64,000 nt of DNA from Cerrena zonata. Taxonomy: Eukaryota; Basidiomycota; Agaricomycetes; Polyporales; Cerrenaceae. The position numbers and the translations under genes are program-made. The stretch is from contig JASBNA010000063.1 in the NCBI GenBank assembly GCA_038087015.1, positions 1 to 64,000 on the forward strand. The letters run 5' to 3'. Below, in pieces: positions 29,164-39,207 of this stretch. Under the pieces are notes generated by a model, which saw nothing but the letters and a program-made list of their open reading frames with translations, was not told where the DNA came from and searched no databases. The stretch's first letter is position 1; each line of letters begins with the position of its first letter.

Positions 29164-30848
29164 GACTGTGATCTTGTTGAATGATCGTGGAAAAGTAAAC
29201 TACTTAGACAAAGCGATCTCACGTCTCGAAATACCCAGTATACTTTAGATCCATCCAAATCAGCCTCAGGGTCGTCATGAATTTTTTCATTTTCAAGCAT
29301 GTCCCTTACTTGATTATAAATACTATTCTGTAATTCAATAATATTAGTTTTTTCCTTTTTATTAAAGTGAACCAAAGCCAATTTAAATTCGTAAAATTCC
29401 ATAATTTCATTTAGTTCCAATAAATTTCTCGCATTAATAACTTGACTATCTCCAATTATTGTCCATCTTCCAATTATGGATTCTTTTATTCGGAAGTTAC
29501 TTCTGGCCATACCCGCTATAAAATTATAAAGCCCAGGAACCGCCAGAATCGCAGTTTCTGTACCCAAATTTTGTTTCCCCTTGACTAGAGTTGAATAGAA
29601 ATAGATAAGCAAACAATTATGTACAACATGAAGTATAAAAGCTTCAGGAGAGGCAAGTAAATCATCAGTAATGACAGAGAAGTCTCGAGTTAACTTAGCG
29701 GGCCAAAGCAAAAGGTCATATTCCAATTGAAGTATTGAAGATCGCAGCTGCAAATTAGTTTGATTCATCCACTGAAATTTATACAAGTATACCCCCACAC
29801 ATAAAAAATGATAATTGAAAGAATTCAAATCGAGAGAACCTAGGAATACTTCACCTGATTCGATAAGCTTTGAATAGTGATTACCCGTGACTAAGGGAAA
29901 GTCACGAATCAAGCTATTCCAAGCATCAATGGTCAAAGCTGCTATTAATAAGTTGGGTGAGAGCTCCTCTTCACTTTCAAGGTACTCTGTAAATGCCTTG
30001 AGTGAATCCAACACTATTTTTTGAGGAACAACGATACGTAAGGGCAAAAGAAAGAAACAAGAAAGCGTACAAGGCTTCCAATCAATTTCACTTAAAGAAT
30101 TATGAAAAACTTCCAATAAAAATTCAATGGTTGATTCAGGAATTTGGGTACGTGGAGACGAGATATTCGCTATATTGATACAACATTTCGATAGTTTATC
30201 TAGCTTGTTCATTTCAAAAATTTCATGCAGAACAAAGGGGGTATATGGTTCTATATTAGATACGTATAATTTTTTCATTGAACTAGATGGGTTCTTCAAT
30301 CTCTTTGTGCCAACTTCTGGTATGGGGAGGTTACTTATACTTGAAATCTCTTCTTTCATTGATTTATTCTTAATGTTGAGAACCTTATGGCCAAATATAC
30401 ATTCATGCCCATGATTTTTGCAGTTTTCACAAACGTTAGAAAAGCTCTTGGTAACACATTTGATTTTTCTTTTACGACATCGATTACAAGCTTTCAAAAG
30501 TTTAAATGCATTAAAGGAAACATCTCCAGATTTCCTTCTGGGTCTTTGGTTTTTACTAATTTCGTCTGATCTTTTCGCAATCACATTGCCTAAGTCACCA
30601 CTTATCAAATCACGCTGTGCTTTGTTCTCAAGACTGGCTGGACTAGTGAAAGAAGTTCGAGACCCACTTTCAATACCAGACATACCAGCTGAAATATTTG
30701 CATCATTTTGGGACTGTCTCATGCCGTAATTAGAAATCAAAGAATCAATGGACAATGAAGTTTTTTTAATAATACTCCCACAATCTTTTGTAGCAGTTTC
30801 GTGATCATGTTTACTTTTCAGAACAACAGAAGCATCAGCAGGAGTCAT
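29160..30848 (-). CDS. Zn2Cys6 zinc-cluster transcription factor
   Basis: A 562-residue putative regulator. The zinc cluster is internal: C121, C124, C131, C140, C143 and C150 (C-x2-C-x6-C-x8-C-x2-C-x6-C) with basic KRKIK between. A Ser/Asn-rich disordered N-terminus precedes it. The C-terminal ~400 residues are helical and hydrophobic, like the middle homology region, but without a motif I recognise. No partner or target can be assigned. It shares its 3' end with IAH1 and its 5' flank is next to ADO1 (divergent, with an A-rich tract between). Many such factors exist in CUG-clade yeasts, so I give no symbol. Confidence 0.85.
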   Translation of the reverse strand: MTPADASVVLKSKHDHETATKDCGSIIKKTSLSIDSLISNYGMRQSQNDANISAGMSGIESGSRTSFTSPASLENKAQRDLISGDLGNVIAKRSDEISKNQRPRRKSGDVSFNAFKLLKACNRCRKRKIKCVTKSFSNVCENCKNHGHECIFGHKVLNIKNKSMKEEISSISNLPIPEVGTKRLKNPSSSMKKLYVSNIEPYTPFVLHEIFEMNKLDKLSKCCINIANISSPRTQIPESTIEFLLEVFHNSLSEIDWKPCTLSCFFLLPLRIVVPQKIVLDSLKAFTEYLESEEELSPNLLIAALTIDAWNSLIRDFPLVTGNHYSKLIESGEVFLGSLDLNSFNYHFLCVGVYLYKFQWMNQTNLQLRSSILQLEYDLLLWPAKLTRDFSVITDDLLASPEAFILHVVHNCLLIYFYSTLVKGKQNLGTETAILAVPGLYNFIAGMARSNFRIKESIIGRWTIIGDSQVINARNLLELNEIMEFYEFKLALVHFNKKEKTNIIELQNSIYNQVRDMLENEKIHDDPEADLDGSKVYWVFRDVRSLCLSSLLFHDHSTRSQS

Positions 30849-31084
30849 AATTGCTTTATAACTGGGTTATATAAACGAGACTTATCTCCCCACAAAAAAA
30901 AAAACTAGGAATATCGTTATACTTGATGTACGGATGTATTAATATGCGCGTGGCCCTACCAAAACAATGCGTGCCAAACTTTCAAAAATTTTTCAAATCG
31001 ACCAAATCAAAAGAAGTGGTTATGTTAAGACGACAGTTTTCGAGAACTAGTAGTAGATTATACTTTCAAACGTATTATAGAACC

Positions 31085-32131
31085 ATGTCATACCCATTAG
31101 TCTGTTTAGGTAACCCATTGTTGGATTTACAAGTTGATGTTGAGCCAGAATATTTGGCTAAATATGATTTAAAAGCTGATGATGCTATTTTGGCTGAAGA
31201 AAAACACTTACCAATTTATAAAGAGGTTATTGAAAAACCAGGATTGAAATTGGTTGCTGGTGGTGCTGCCCAAAACACTGCCAGAGGTGCCCAATATATC
31301 TTACCAGAAAACTCTGTTGTTTACTTTGGTTCTGTTGGTAAAGATGTTTATGCTGAAAAATTGAATGAAGCTAACAAACAATACGGTTTAAGAACTGAAT
31401 ACCAAGTTGTTGATGATGTTGCCACTGGTAAATGTGCTGCTTTGATTAACCACCCTCACAGATCTCTTGTTACTGATTTAGCTGCTGCTAACCTTTTCAA
31501 AGCTGACCACTTGGAAAAGCCAGAAAACTGGATTCTTGTTGAAAATGCTAAATATTTCTATATTGGTGGTTTCCACTTGACTGTTTCTCCAGAAGCTATT
31601 CAAAAATTAGGTAAACATGCTGCTGAAAATAACAAATTATTTGCTTTGAACTTTTCAGCTCCTTTCATTGCTCAATTCTTCAAAGATCCATTGGATGCTT
31701 CTTTACCTTATGTTGATTATGTCGTTTCTAACGAATCTGAAGCTGCTGCTTATGCTGAATCCCACAACTTAGACGTTGACCAAAAAGACGTCGTTGCTAT
31801 TGCTAAGGAAATTGCCAAATTACCAAAAGCTAATTCCAAGAGAAACAGAACCGTTGTTTTCACTCAAGGTACTGAACCAACCGTTGTTGTTACTTACAAT
31901 CAATCTACTCAAGATTTTGATGTTCAAGAATTCAAAGTTAGAGAATTAGCTTCCGAAAAAGTCGTTGACACCAATGGTGCCGGTGATGCTTTCGCCGCTG
32001 GTTTCATTGCTGGTTTGGTCCAAGAAAAATCTTTAGCTGATGCTATTGATATTGGTCAATGGGCTGCTTCTTTATCCATTCAAGAAGTTGGTCCAACCTT
32101 CCCATTCCCAAAACAAACTTACTCTACTTGA
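31085..32131 (+). CDS. ADO1: Adenosine kinase
   Basis: A 348-residue PfkB-family kinase that phosphorylates adenosine to AMP, helping recycle the S-adenosylmethionine cycle product. Family marks are MSYPLVCLGNPLLDLQ at the start, VAGGAAQNTARGAQ, the FGSVGKD loop and the DTNGAGDAFAAGF anion hole with catalytic Asp. Codon use is strongly biased to GCT/GTT/TTG-type codons, as in highly expressed genes. I chose the ATG at 31085 (A at -3), matching the known Ado1 N-terminus. However, the frame is open upstream with an ATG at 31022 that would add a 21-residue Arg/Ser-rich, acid-free extension like a mitochondrial presequence. Confidence 0.95.
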   Translation: MSYPLVCLGNPLLDLQVDVEPEYLAKYDLKADDAILAEEKHLPIYKEVIEKPGLKLVAGGAAQNTARGAQYILPENSVVYFGSVGKDVYAEKLNEANKQYGLRTEYQVVDDVATGKCAALINHPHRSLVTDLAAANLFKADHLEKPENWILVENAKYFYIGGFHLTVSPEAIQKLGKHAAENNKLFALNFSAPFIAQFFKDPLDASLPYVDYVVSNESEAAAYAESHNLDVDQKDVVAIAKEIAKLPKANSKRNRTVVFTQGTEPTVVVTYNQSTQDFDVQEFKVRELASEKVVDTNGAGDAFAAGFIAGLVQEKSLADAIDIGQWAASLSIQEVGPTFPFPKQTYST

Positions 32132-32466
32132 GCTAACTCTGCCTCTAGTTATTATTCTTCCCTTTTTTTTTCTGAAGATTCTTTATTTTTTAGTTTAATC
32201 ACTTCATTTCAACATGGGTTTCATACAAGTCTTTGATCATCATCAAGCAGTTATGATATTTAATTTTTATATTTTCAATTTTTTTTTTCATTCACTTGAA
32301 GGTTTGGGTGCTTTTCATTATCCTAGATTTATATACGCTTTACATTATTAATAAACGAATTCAACATGTCGCCAAAATATAAATTTTGTATACTAAAACG
32401 TGTATACCATGATTTCATTCTAATGCTTTAGAAAAAATTAAGAGATGATGAGGCCGATGTCCAAAG

Positions 32467-32498
<32 letters not shown>

Positions 32499-32552
32499 GA
32501 CGAACTAACATAATTGTAGTACTTTGAACTAACTTTAGCTCAAATTGAAGTC
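32132..32552. other. Intergenic, ADO1 3' end and POL5 promoter
   Basis: T-rich ADO1 terminator region up to about 32290. Near POL5 there is GAAAAAATT followed by GATGATGAGG at about 32431-32453, weakly like RRPE plus PAC. A 31-base A run (32467-32497) follows. Confidence 0.45.
32467..32497. repeat. Poly(dA) tract, 31 bases
   Basis: The longest homopolymer in the window, 56-86 bp upstream of the POL5 ATG. Likely a nucleosome-free promoter element; its length in the assembly may be uncertain. Confidence 0.75.
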
Positions 32553-35500
32553 ATGTCGGTGCTGAGAGATCATTACTATAAGTTAGCTTCGGAACTTCCA
32601 AAAGAAAGAATTGAAGCAGCCACCGCGTTGGTTTCGGAACTCACCAAAGCTGACAAGAAAGAAGAATGGGATTATGCTTTGAATAGATTGATTAAAGGTT
32701 TAACTACCACTAGGCAAAGTGCCAGGTTTGGATTTTCCATGGCTTTGACTGAAGTAGTTCGAGAATTAGTTTACAAAAAAGATTCTGGCTTGACTTTAAG
32801 TTCATACTTAGACCAAGTTCTTAAAGCAAGTGAAACCAAAGCTTCAATGAAAGGTAAAGAAGAAAGGGCTGTTTTATTTGGTCGTTTATTTGGTTTGCAA
32901 GTATTGGTTAATTCTCAATTACTTTTCGATGACTCTGTGTCAAGTGATATTTTACTTAAAGATTTTGTGAATGCCCTTATTGACTTATCAGGATCTAAAT
33001 CATGGTTAAGGGAGACTGCTATATTTACTTTATGTCAATTTATACAATTGTATTTGAAAACAACAACTGATAGTTATGATTTATTAAAACAAATTTTACA
33101 AAGAATAAACGATATCGGAATCAATTTTACTACAGAAGGTATTGCAGTTTACTTGTCCATACCTAAAGATATTAGAGGTGAACTAGCTAATAGAATACAA
33201 AATCCAAAGTCAAATTGGAAAAACGGAGATCCTTTTTCAAAAGGGAATTTACCATTATTAGCCAAAGCATTAAAGGAAGTTGATATTCCTACTGATCCAG
33301 AAGAAAATGAAGATGGCTCCAAAAAAAATAAGAAACAAAAAGGAAATTGGCAGCCAAGAATACCATTTGTCTGGGACCTTATAGTTGCAAACTTCGTTAA
33401 AGCAGATGAAGTATCTGACGAGTCCGAAGAAATAGAATCACTGAAAAAACGTAAGAAATCATCAAAATCACACTCTAAAAAGCAAAAATTAGATATTACT
33501 GAAGTAGTCTCCCTAAAAGAATTTTGGAAAGTTGTCATTGATGAATCATTGTTTTCTGATAAATCATCTCATGAACGTAAGTTTTGGGGTTTTGAAATTT
33601 TTGCTAAATTTGTATCTGCCCTTCAATCTTCTCAAGTTCAATATTTATTCACACCTAACTTTATGCGTTGTTTGATCAACCAGTCTGCTCAATCAAACCG
33701 TTTCTTAAATAAAATTTCTACTAAAACCTTGAATATATTATTGGATGTGGCCAAAAAAGATTATACAAAAGCCCCTGGAATTTTGAGCAAATTGGTCGAT
33801 GAAAGTCTGGGAGGTTGTTGGAATTTTGATCTTATTACGAAATCTAAAATAACTGATACTTTAATCACTATACTTGGGTTTGTGGATAATGATAAGGTCA
33901 ATGATTCAGAAGTTGAGCATGTTCTCATTTCCATCAAAAAACTTCTATTAGATAAATTTGAAAAAGCAGTTGAATCTCAAGAAGGAGACGAGGAAAGTAT
34001 GAAAAAGCCAAATGATAATGTTCAAAAATGGGTCTTAGATAAACTTCTTGGTTTATTCAAGAATTCTAAAAAATTCGAAATGTTAGATTCTAAGTGGTTA
34101 GATGACATATTCAAATTCTTGATTCGTAATTCATTCTTCAAAAGCTCTAATCAAAAGAACATTTCAGGTAATATCAGAAAGCTTTCCCAGGATCGATTGA
34201 ATTCATTTTTATCGGACACTTTATCCAGCACCAAGTCTAAATCATATACTTCCTTCTGCATAAAATACATTAATAAGTTGGAGAAATCTGATGAGTATCA
34301 ACTCAGTCTAGAGTTTGATGACGAATTAATTAATGTTAAATCAGAATGTCATGAATTATTGTCAAGCATTAAAGAATTGAATAAAATGACCAAACTTGAA
34401 TCCAGAAAAGACCAACTCAAATGTTTTGAATTATTATTCTCAATGGTTTTAATTCAATTATATATGGGAGATGATGAGACTGTCACCGTTTTAGGAGAAT
34501 TGAGAGGCTGCTATGAAAGTGTTTTTGTTGAAAGCCTGGAAAATATTGATGTTGACCCTGCTATAGTTCTTACCGAAGTTATTTTATCTTTTGTTTCTCG
34601 TAAGTCACTCTTATTAAAGAAATTGTCTTTAATTGTTTGGGAGACTTTCTTATGTTCAAAGAATGACGACGGTACTGAAAAACTAAATGAAGAATGTTTA
34701 AAGCTTTTATTCGATGTCTTGGTGACCAAAGAAAACAAAGAAGGTCAACAAAAACTCTTTGAAGGTGAAGATGAATTCAAAGAAGATGATGAAGACGATG
34801 AAGATGAAGACGATGAAGACGAAGACAAGGATGAAAGTGAAAGTCACGACAGTGATGACGAGGATCAAGGAAGCGAAGAAGACAATGACGAGACCAACGG
34901 AGAAAGCAAGCAATCAGAGGTCGATCAACAGACTCAATTGAAGTTAGCTCAAGCATTGGGTATTCCAACTGAATCCAGCGGAGAAGTTAAGTTTGATGAT
35001 ATTGACTCTTTCGGGGATGATGATGGCTCCTCATATGAATCCGATTCAATGGATGATGAGCAAATGATGGCCATGGATGATCAATTGGCCAAAATCTTCA
35101 AAGATAGACGTGAAGCAATGTCTAACATCAGTTCTGGAAACAAGAGAAAGCAAGAAGTCATGGAAGCTAAAGAACAAATGATTTTCTTCAAAAATAGAAT
35201 TTTAGATTTACTAGAGTCATTTAGCAAAATCAACTCTGAATCTTACTTGAACTTATCAATTATCAAACCAATTGTTATATTAATTGATTTAACCCTTGAT
35301 AAAAACTTGGGTGTTAAAGCACATAAACTTTTGAAGACCCGTCTTAGCAAAACTAAGTTATCAAAAGAAGCTTTCAAAATCAGCTTCGATACCGAAGCAA
35401 AACAAACCCATTACAAAGAGTCATTACTACAATCAATTGAGTTCTTCCAATCCAGAGCTGCTGAGAAGAATTCTAATCTGGCCCATTCTTTGGCTTGCAG

Positions 35501-35687
35501 CCAAGCCTGTATCACCTTCAGTAAAAACTTGGTCAATTTAGACCCAGATTATTTGAACAAAGTGATTGACTCCTACTCCCAGTCACTCAAGAACTGGGCA
35601 TCCAATCCAAGAAACAAGATACAAGCTTCCCTTTTCTTTGACTTTGTAAATTGGTTAAACTCTAAGAGAACTGATAGAACTGAATAA
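32553..35687 (+). CDS. POL5: Pol5/MYBBP1A nucleolar protein
   Basis: A 1044-residue protein of the Pol5/Myb-binding-protein-1A family. The N-terminus (RDHYYKLASELPKERIEAA, then LTTTRQSARFGFSMALTEV) and the long helical HEAT-like body are typical. A strongly acidic segment (~residues 740-795) splits the last third. S. cerevisiae Pol5 is an essential nucleolar factor needed for rRNA production and 60S maturation; despite its name it lacks demonstrated replicative polymerase function. Length is near 1022 in S. cerevisiae. Codon 4 is CTG in a place where relatives have a polar residue (N in S. cerevisiae), in line with CUG read as Ser. Confidence 0.92.
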   Translation: MSVLRDHYYKLASELPKERIEAATALVSELTKADKKEEWDYALNRLIKGLTTTRQSARFGFSMALTEVVRELVYKKDSGLTLSSYLDQVLKASETKASMKGKEERAVLFGRLFGLQVLVNSQLLFDDSVSSDILLKDFVNALIDLSGSKSWLRETAIFTLCQFIQLYLKTTTDSYDLLKQILQRINDIGINFTTEGIAVYLSIPKDIRGELANRIQNPKSNWKNGDPFSKGNLPLLAKALKEVDIPTDPEENEDGSKKNKKQKGNWQPRIPFVWDLIVANFVKADEVSDESEEIESLKKRKKSSKSHSKKQKLDITEVVSLKEFWKVVIDESLFSDKSSHERKFWGFEIFAKFVSALQSSQVQYLFTPNFMRCLINQSAQSNRFLNKISTKTLNILLDVAKKDYTKAPGILSKLVDESLGGCWNFDLITKSKITDTLITILGFVDNDKVNDSEVEHVLISIKKLLLDKFEKAVESQEGDEESMKKPNDNVQKWVLDKLLGLFKNSKKFEMLDSKWLDDIFKFLIRNSFFKSSNQKNISGNIRKLSQDRLNSFLSDTLSSTKSKSYTSFCIKYINKLEKSDEYQLSLEFDDELINVKSECHELLSSIKELNKMTKLESRKDQLKCFELLFSMVLIQLYMGDDETVTVLGELRGCYESVFVESLENIDVDPAIVLTEVILSFVSRKSLLLKKLSLIVWETFLCSKNDDGTEKLNEECLKLLFDVLVTKENKEGQQKLFEGEDEFKEDDEDDEDEDDEDEDKDESESHDSDDEDQGSEEDNDETNGESKQSEVDQQTQLKLAQALGIPTESSGEVKFDDIDSFGDDDGSSYESDSMDDEQMMAMDDQLAKIFKDRREAMSNISSGNKRKQEVMEAKEQMIFFKNRILDLLESFSKINSESYLNLSIIKPIVILIDLTLDKNLGVKAHKLLKTRLSKTKLSKEAFKISFDTEAKQTHYKESLLQSIEFFQSRAAEKNSNLAHSLACSQACITFSKNLVNLDPDYLNKVIDSYSQSLKNWASNPRNKIQASLFFDFVNWLNSKRTDRTE

Positions 35688-35922
35688 AACCCTCCGTACA
35701 TATAATATAAACACCCATACACCATACTGACATGTTCACGCCAAAATGTATGTAGCACATAGAAACTCGAAGAGTTAATTTCAGCACGCGAACCCACCCA
35801 CCAATTAAAGTGTTTGATTCGAAAACCGATACTGTCTTTTTACCAGGGAAAAAATGGAGGAAAAAACAAAAAACTAAGGTACTGAATAACTTCTTTATAC
35901 CAACACCCATATCAATTCAACC

Positions 35923-36105
35923 ATGTCTGCCTACAAACAAGCCGGTATTTCGTTAAACAGAGCTTTAGCCATTTCTGCCAGAACTGTCAGAAATGCTTTA
36001 AAACCAGAAGCCAAAGCTGCTGCTGAAAGAAGAGGTATCAGTGATGTCAAAGTTATCAAATACGAAAAAGGTGAATCTACCGAAGCCAAAGCATTGGACA
36101 AATAA
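35923..36105 (+). CDS. ATP15: ATP synthase F1 epsilon subunit
   Basis: A 60-residue protein starting MSAYKQAGISLNRALAISA, which matches the N-terminal pattern of yeast Atp15 (62 residues). It is the small mitochondrial epsilon subunit that caps the F1 central stalk with gamma and delta. It has no cleaved presequence in S. cerevisiae and none is seen here. Codon use is biased to optimal codons (GCT, AGA, AAA/AAG, GGT). The short size and clean ATG context (ACC before ATG) support it as real. Confidence 0.93.
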   Translation: MSAYKQAGISLNRALAISARTVRNALKPEAKAAAERRGISDVKVIKYEKGESTEAKALDK

Positions 36106-36386
36106 ATCAATAGCATCAATCGATTTCAACTCATGTTTTGATGATGAAAATACAAAAGTATTCCAATGATTCATGAATTGTTTACTTATTGCTAATTCGA
36201 AAAATTTGAAAAAAAAAAAAAACATAAAACTTTCAATTAATCAGTTTTATTATAATGATAAAACCTTAACTAACGACATAGATCAAATAAACGATATATT
36301 CCTTGAGAGAAGTTACATGTAGCCAGTATCACCATACTAATCGAATAAATCATTTATAAGTCTATATATACAAAATAATTAAATAT

Positions 36387-38879
36387 CTATGAAACAATGT
36401 TATCATCCAGTTTCTTTTCCAGAACTGCTGCCTTTTTATCATCTTCGAATTCCTTTGAAACTTGTTGCACAAGTTGAGCTCTGAGATCATAAGGTAAATC
36501 ATCAATCATTGATCTGACAATTTCCATTTCACTTTGTTGTTTCTGTTCCTTTTCAATTCTTAAAGCTTCTTCATCAAGTTTACGTTGTTCGTCATCTTCT
36601 TTAACTTCTTCCACGTCTTCATCATCTAAACTTTCATCTTTTGATTCTTTAGAGCTTGATTCATCAAGTAATTTAGATAATTCAGATTGAGGATTACTAA
36701 ATAATTCAACAAATCTACCTTGTTCAACAACTTTACCATGCTTACCTAAAACAACAACGTTTTCCGATTTGGAAATGGTAGATAATCTATGCGCAATCGA
36801 AATGATGGTCATTCTTCCCTGAGATGTCAAGTTTTTCAATGTTTCATTGATAAGGCTTTCCAGTTTAGAATCTAAAGCTGATGTGGCTTCATCTAAAATA
36901 AGAATAGAAGGTCTTTTGATTAAAGCCCTAGCAATAGCGACTCTTTGTTTTTGACCACCAGATAATGATGCTCCACGAGCTCCAATTATGGTATCGTATC
37001 CTTCAGGAAATGCTGAAATGAAATCATGGCAATTGGCTTGTTTAGACACTTCAATGATATCATCCATGGTTAATTGACTTATTTGTGAAGGAGTTAAACC
37101 ATAAACGATATTTTCAAGGATACTACCAGATAATAAAATTGGTTCTTGTTGAACAATACCAATTACTGATCTTCTTAAGTCACGAACTTGAAGTTTATTT
37201 ATATTATGACCGCCAATTAAGATCTCACCTTTTGAAATATTATAAGCTCTGAGTAGTAAAAGGGCAACTGTTGATTTACCACAACCTGAAGGGGCAACAA
37301 AACAAGTACTTGAAGAAGCTGGAATTTTGAATGAACAACCATCAAAAATTAAATCATGAGGTCTAGTAGGATAACTAAATTGAACATCTCTGAATTCTAT
37401 ATCATTCTTCATAAAAGCTGGAAGCTTTTCACCCAAGACTGGAGGTACTTCATTTTTATGATCAACTAAATCAAATAATTTAGTACCAGCCCCCGAGCCT
37501 TTCATTAATTCCATATATGTAGTGGTCAAACTATATAAAGCCAGGTTAAACAATTCAGAATACATGGTGAAAGCAACAACATCACCAGTTGTCATTTGAC
37601 CATTCAAGATTAAATAGACACCCAATGCAATACAGGATAAATAACCGGAATGGTACAAAGAATAAATAGAAACCAGGTAATTCGATTGAGCTAAAGCTTC
37701 TTTTCTAGCGACATTTATAACATTTCTTAATTGGTCGGAATACTTGGTTAATTCTTTTTGTTCTGCAGTAAATGATTGGACCAATTTGACTGAATTGAGA
37801 GTTTCTTCACTTACTTTGGTCAAACCAGCAGTGGCATTTTGAAGACGAGTAGATAATGATCTAATTTTTTCACCATACCAAACAGAACCAAAAGTAATAG
37901 GAGGAGAAATCAAAAGCATAACACAGAATAATAAAGGATTAATACTAAACATCATATAAGAACTAATAATTCCGAATAACATATTTTTCAAACCATCAGG
38001 TAAATTACCAGTGATTGATCTTGAAACAACATATGCATCACTTGACAAACGAGAGATCAAATCACCAACTTTATGTTTTTCGTTATCATAAAAGGCAGCA
38101 TCGTGGCGTAATAAATGTTTCATTACTCTTAATCTTAATCTAGCCACTAATCGTTCACCTAATAATTTCAACACCCAAATTCTTGCCCAAAAACAAACGG
38201 CACTCACACACATAAATGGAACCATGACACTGAAAACAGTAGAATACTTATAACCCCAGATCAACAAGTCTCCATCTTCATCTTTCAAGTTATCATTAAA
38301 TGCATCTATAGCAGCCCCAACTAATTTTACTGCAGTAGTTGGATATAAAACAGCAAAAAGAATAAATGCCAACGCGTACAAGAATAGTCTAAGATCAGGT
38401 TTCCCCAATTTTAATATTCTACCAATAGTTTTCAAATTCTCTTTAAAGCTCTTTTTGTTATTTGAAAGATTTTGTTTTTCTTCCTCTTTAATTTGCAATT
38501 TGCGTATTTTCGTTATTTCAAGATGCTGTTTCAAAGAGTTGGAATTCTCCAACGCCTTATGCAACTCATTATGATTAGACGTTATGGAAAGCTTGCTAAC
38601 CAGATCACTTTTATTATCTTGCTGCTTGTTGAAGTAACGAGTACTAGTGCTAAATTCCTGGACTTGTTTCAAGATACCTAAAGGTTTATTCGGCCTATCT
38701 AGAAGCAAGTGCTTCGGATATATAGCATTATTCCTTAGACTACCGGTATCTGACCTATTTGTGCAATAATATTTGGCGCTGGTATAGTTTAAACTATTGA
38801 CCCCGAAAGCACCAAGCCTGGAGAAAATACTCTCCGAGATCGGTCCCACTATAAGTCTGGAACGTATTATAGGAAACAT
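36387..38879 (-). CDS. MDL2: Mitochondrial half-type ABC exporter, Mdl2-like
   Basis: An 830-residue half transporter of the mitochondrial inner membrane. Starting at the first ATG (38879), the N-terminus MFPIIRSRLIVGP is Arg/Ser-rich and acid-poor (presequence). Six membrane helices (~160-480) are followed by one nucleotide-binding domain: Walker A at 530-537, LSGGQ 639-643, Walker B ILILDEA 659-665 and switch H697. DAYVVSRS, IVQQEPILLSG and SENVVVLG agree with Mdl2 rather than Mdl1, as does the long acidic C-terminal extension. Mdl proteins are linked to peptide export; Mdl2's substrate is uncertain. Open frame continues 55 codons upstream but has no ATG. Confidence 0.87.
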   Translation of the reverse strand: MFPIIRSRLIVGPISESIFSRLGAFGVNSLNYTSAKYYCTNRSDTGSLRNNAIYPKHLLLDRPNKPLGILKQVQEFSTSTRYFNKQQDNKSDLVSKLSITSNHNELHKALENSNSLKQHLEITKIRKLQIKEEEKQNLSNNKKSFKENLKTIGRILKLGKPDLRLFLYALAFILFAVLYPTTAVKLVGAAIDAFNDNLKDEDGDLLIWGYKYSTVFSVMVPFMCVSAVCFWARIWVLKLLGERLVARLRLRVMKHLLRHDAAFYDNEKHKVGDLISRLSSDAYVVSRSITGNLPDGLKNMLFGIISSYMMFSINPLLFCVMLLISPPITFGSVWYGEKIRSLSTRLQNATAGLTKVSEETLNSVKLVQSFTAEQKELTKYSDQLRNVINVARKEALAQSNYLVSIYSLYHSGYLSCIALGVYLILNGQMTTGDVVAFTMYSELFNLALYSLTTTYMELMKGSGAGTKLFDLVDHKNEVPPVLGEKLPAFMKNDIEFRDVQFSYPTRPHDLIFDGCSFKIPASSSTCFVAPSGCGKSTVALLLLRAYNISKGEILIGGHNINKLQVRDLRRSVIGIVQQEPILLSGSILENIVYGLTPSQISQLTMDDIIEVSKQANCHDFISAFPEGYDTIIGARGASLSGGQKQRVAIARALIKRPSILILDEATSALDSKLESLINETLKNLTSQGRMTIISIAHRLSTISKSENVVVLGKHGKVVEQGRFVELFSNPQSELSKLLDESSSKESKDESLDDEDVEEVKEDDEQRKLDEEALRIEKEQKQQSEMEIVRSMIDDLPYDLRAQLVQQVSKEFEDDKKAAVLEKKLDDNIVS

Positions 38880-39207
38880 TACCGCTTCTGCAAGTCCTGA
38901 AGCAACGTTTAGACTCCTTGAAACCTTTCTTAAATTCAGTAGAGTCTTTAGTGAAGGATAATCTTGGAGATCGTTGAGTAATATATTTCTGAGTAAAATT
39001 GATTTTTCGTTGATTTTCCGTTGAGCTTCCCAAAAGACTAACAAAACAAAAAAAAAAAAAAAAAAAAAAGTTTAATGAGCAAGGGAAAGTATATAAATAT
39101 CCACGGAGAATAGAAATGGATGCAAAAAAAAAATTAAGAGACAGAACTACATTGAACGATTCAATAAAAACATGATAAATATAGTTAAAAGAAAAAGTGC
39201 TAAGGAA
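38880..39207. other. Intergenic, MDL2 promoter
   Basis: Between the MDL2 start and the 3' end of dipeptidyl peptidase III, both on the minus strand. It contains a 22-base A run (39048-39069). The first part is open in the MDL2 frame without an ATG. Confidence 0.45.
39048..39069. repeat. Poly(dA) tract, 22 bases
   Basis: Uninterrupted A run about 170-190 bp upstream of the MDL2 ATG. Confidence 0.75.

Noticed and set aside
34707..34968. Open frames opposite or shifted to the acidic segment of POL5
   Set aside because: Mirror effect of (GAT/GAA)n coding repeats; similar shadows occur over acidic parts of LTV1, SWC5 and BUG1.
38880..39044. 55-codon N-terminal extension of MDL2
   Set aside because: No ATG in the extension; the presequence starts properly at the ATG at 38879. 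The same reasoning moved the starts of CKA1, ENT3, CPR3, the Rds1-like and the YGL114W-type genes to their first ATG.
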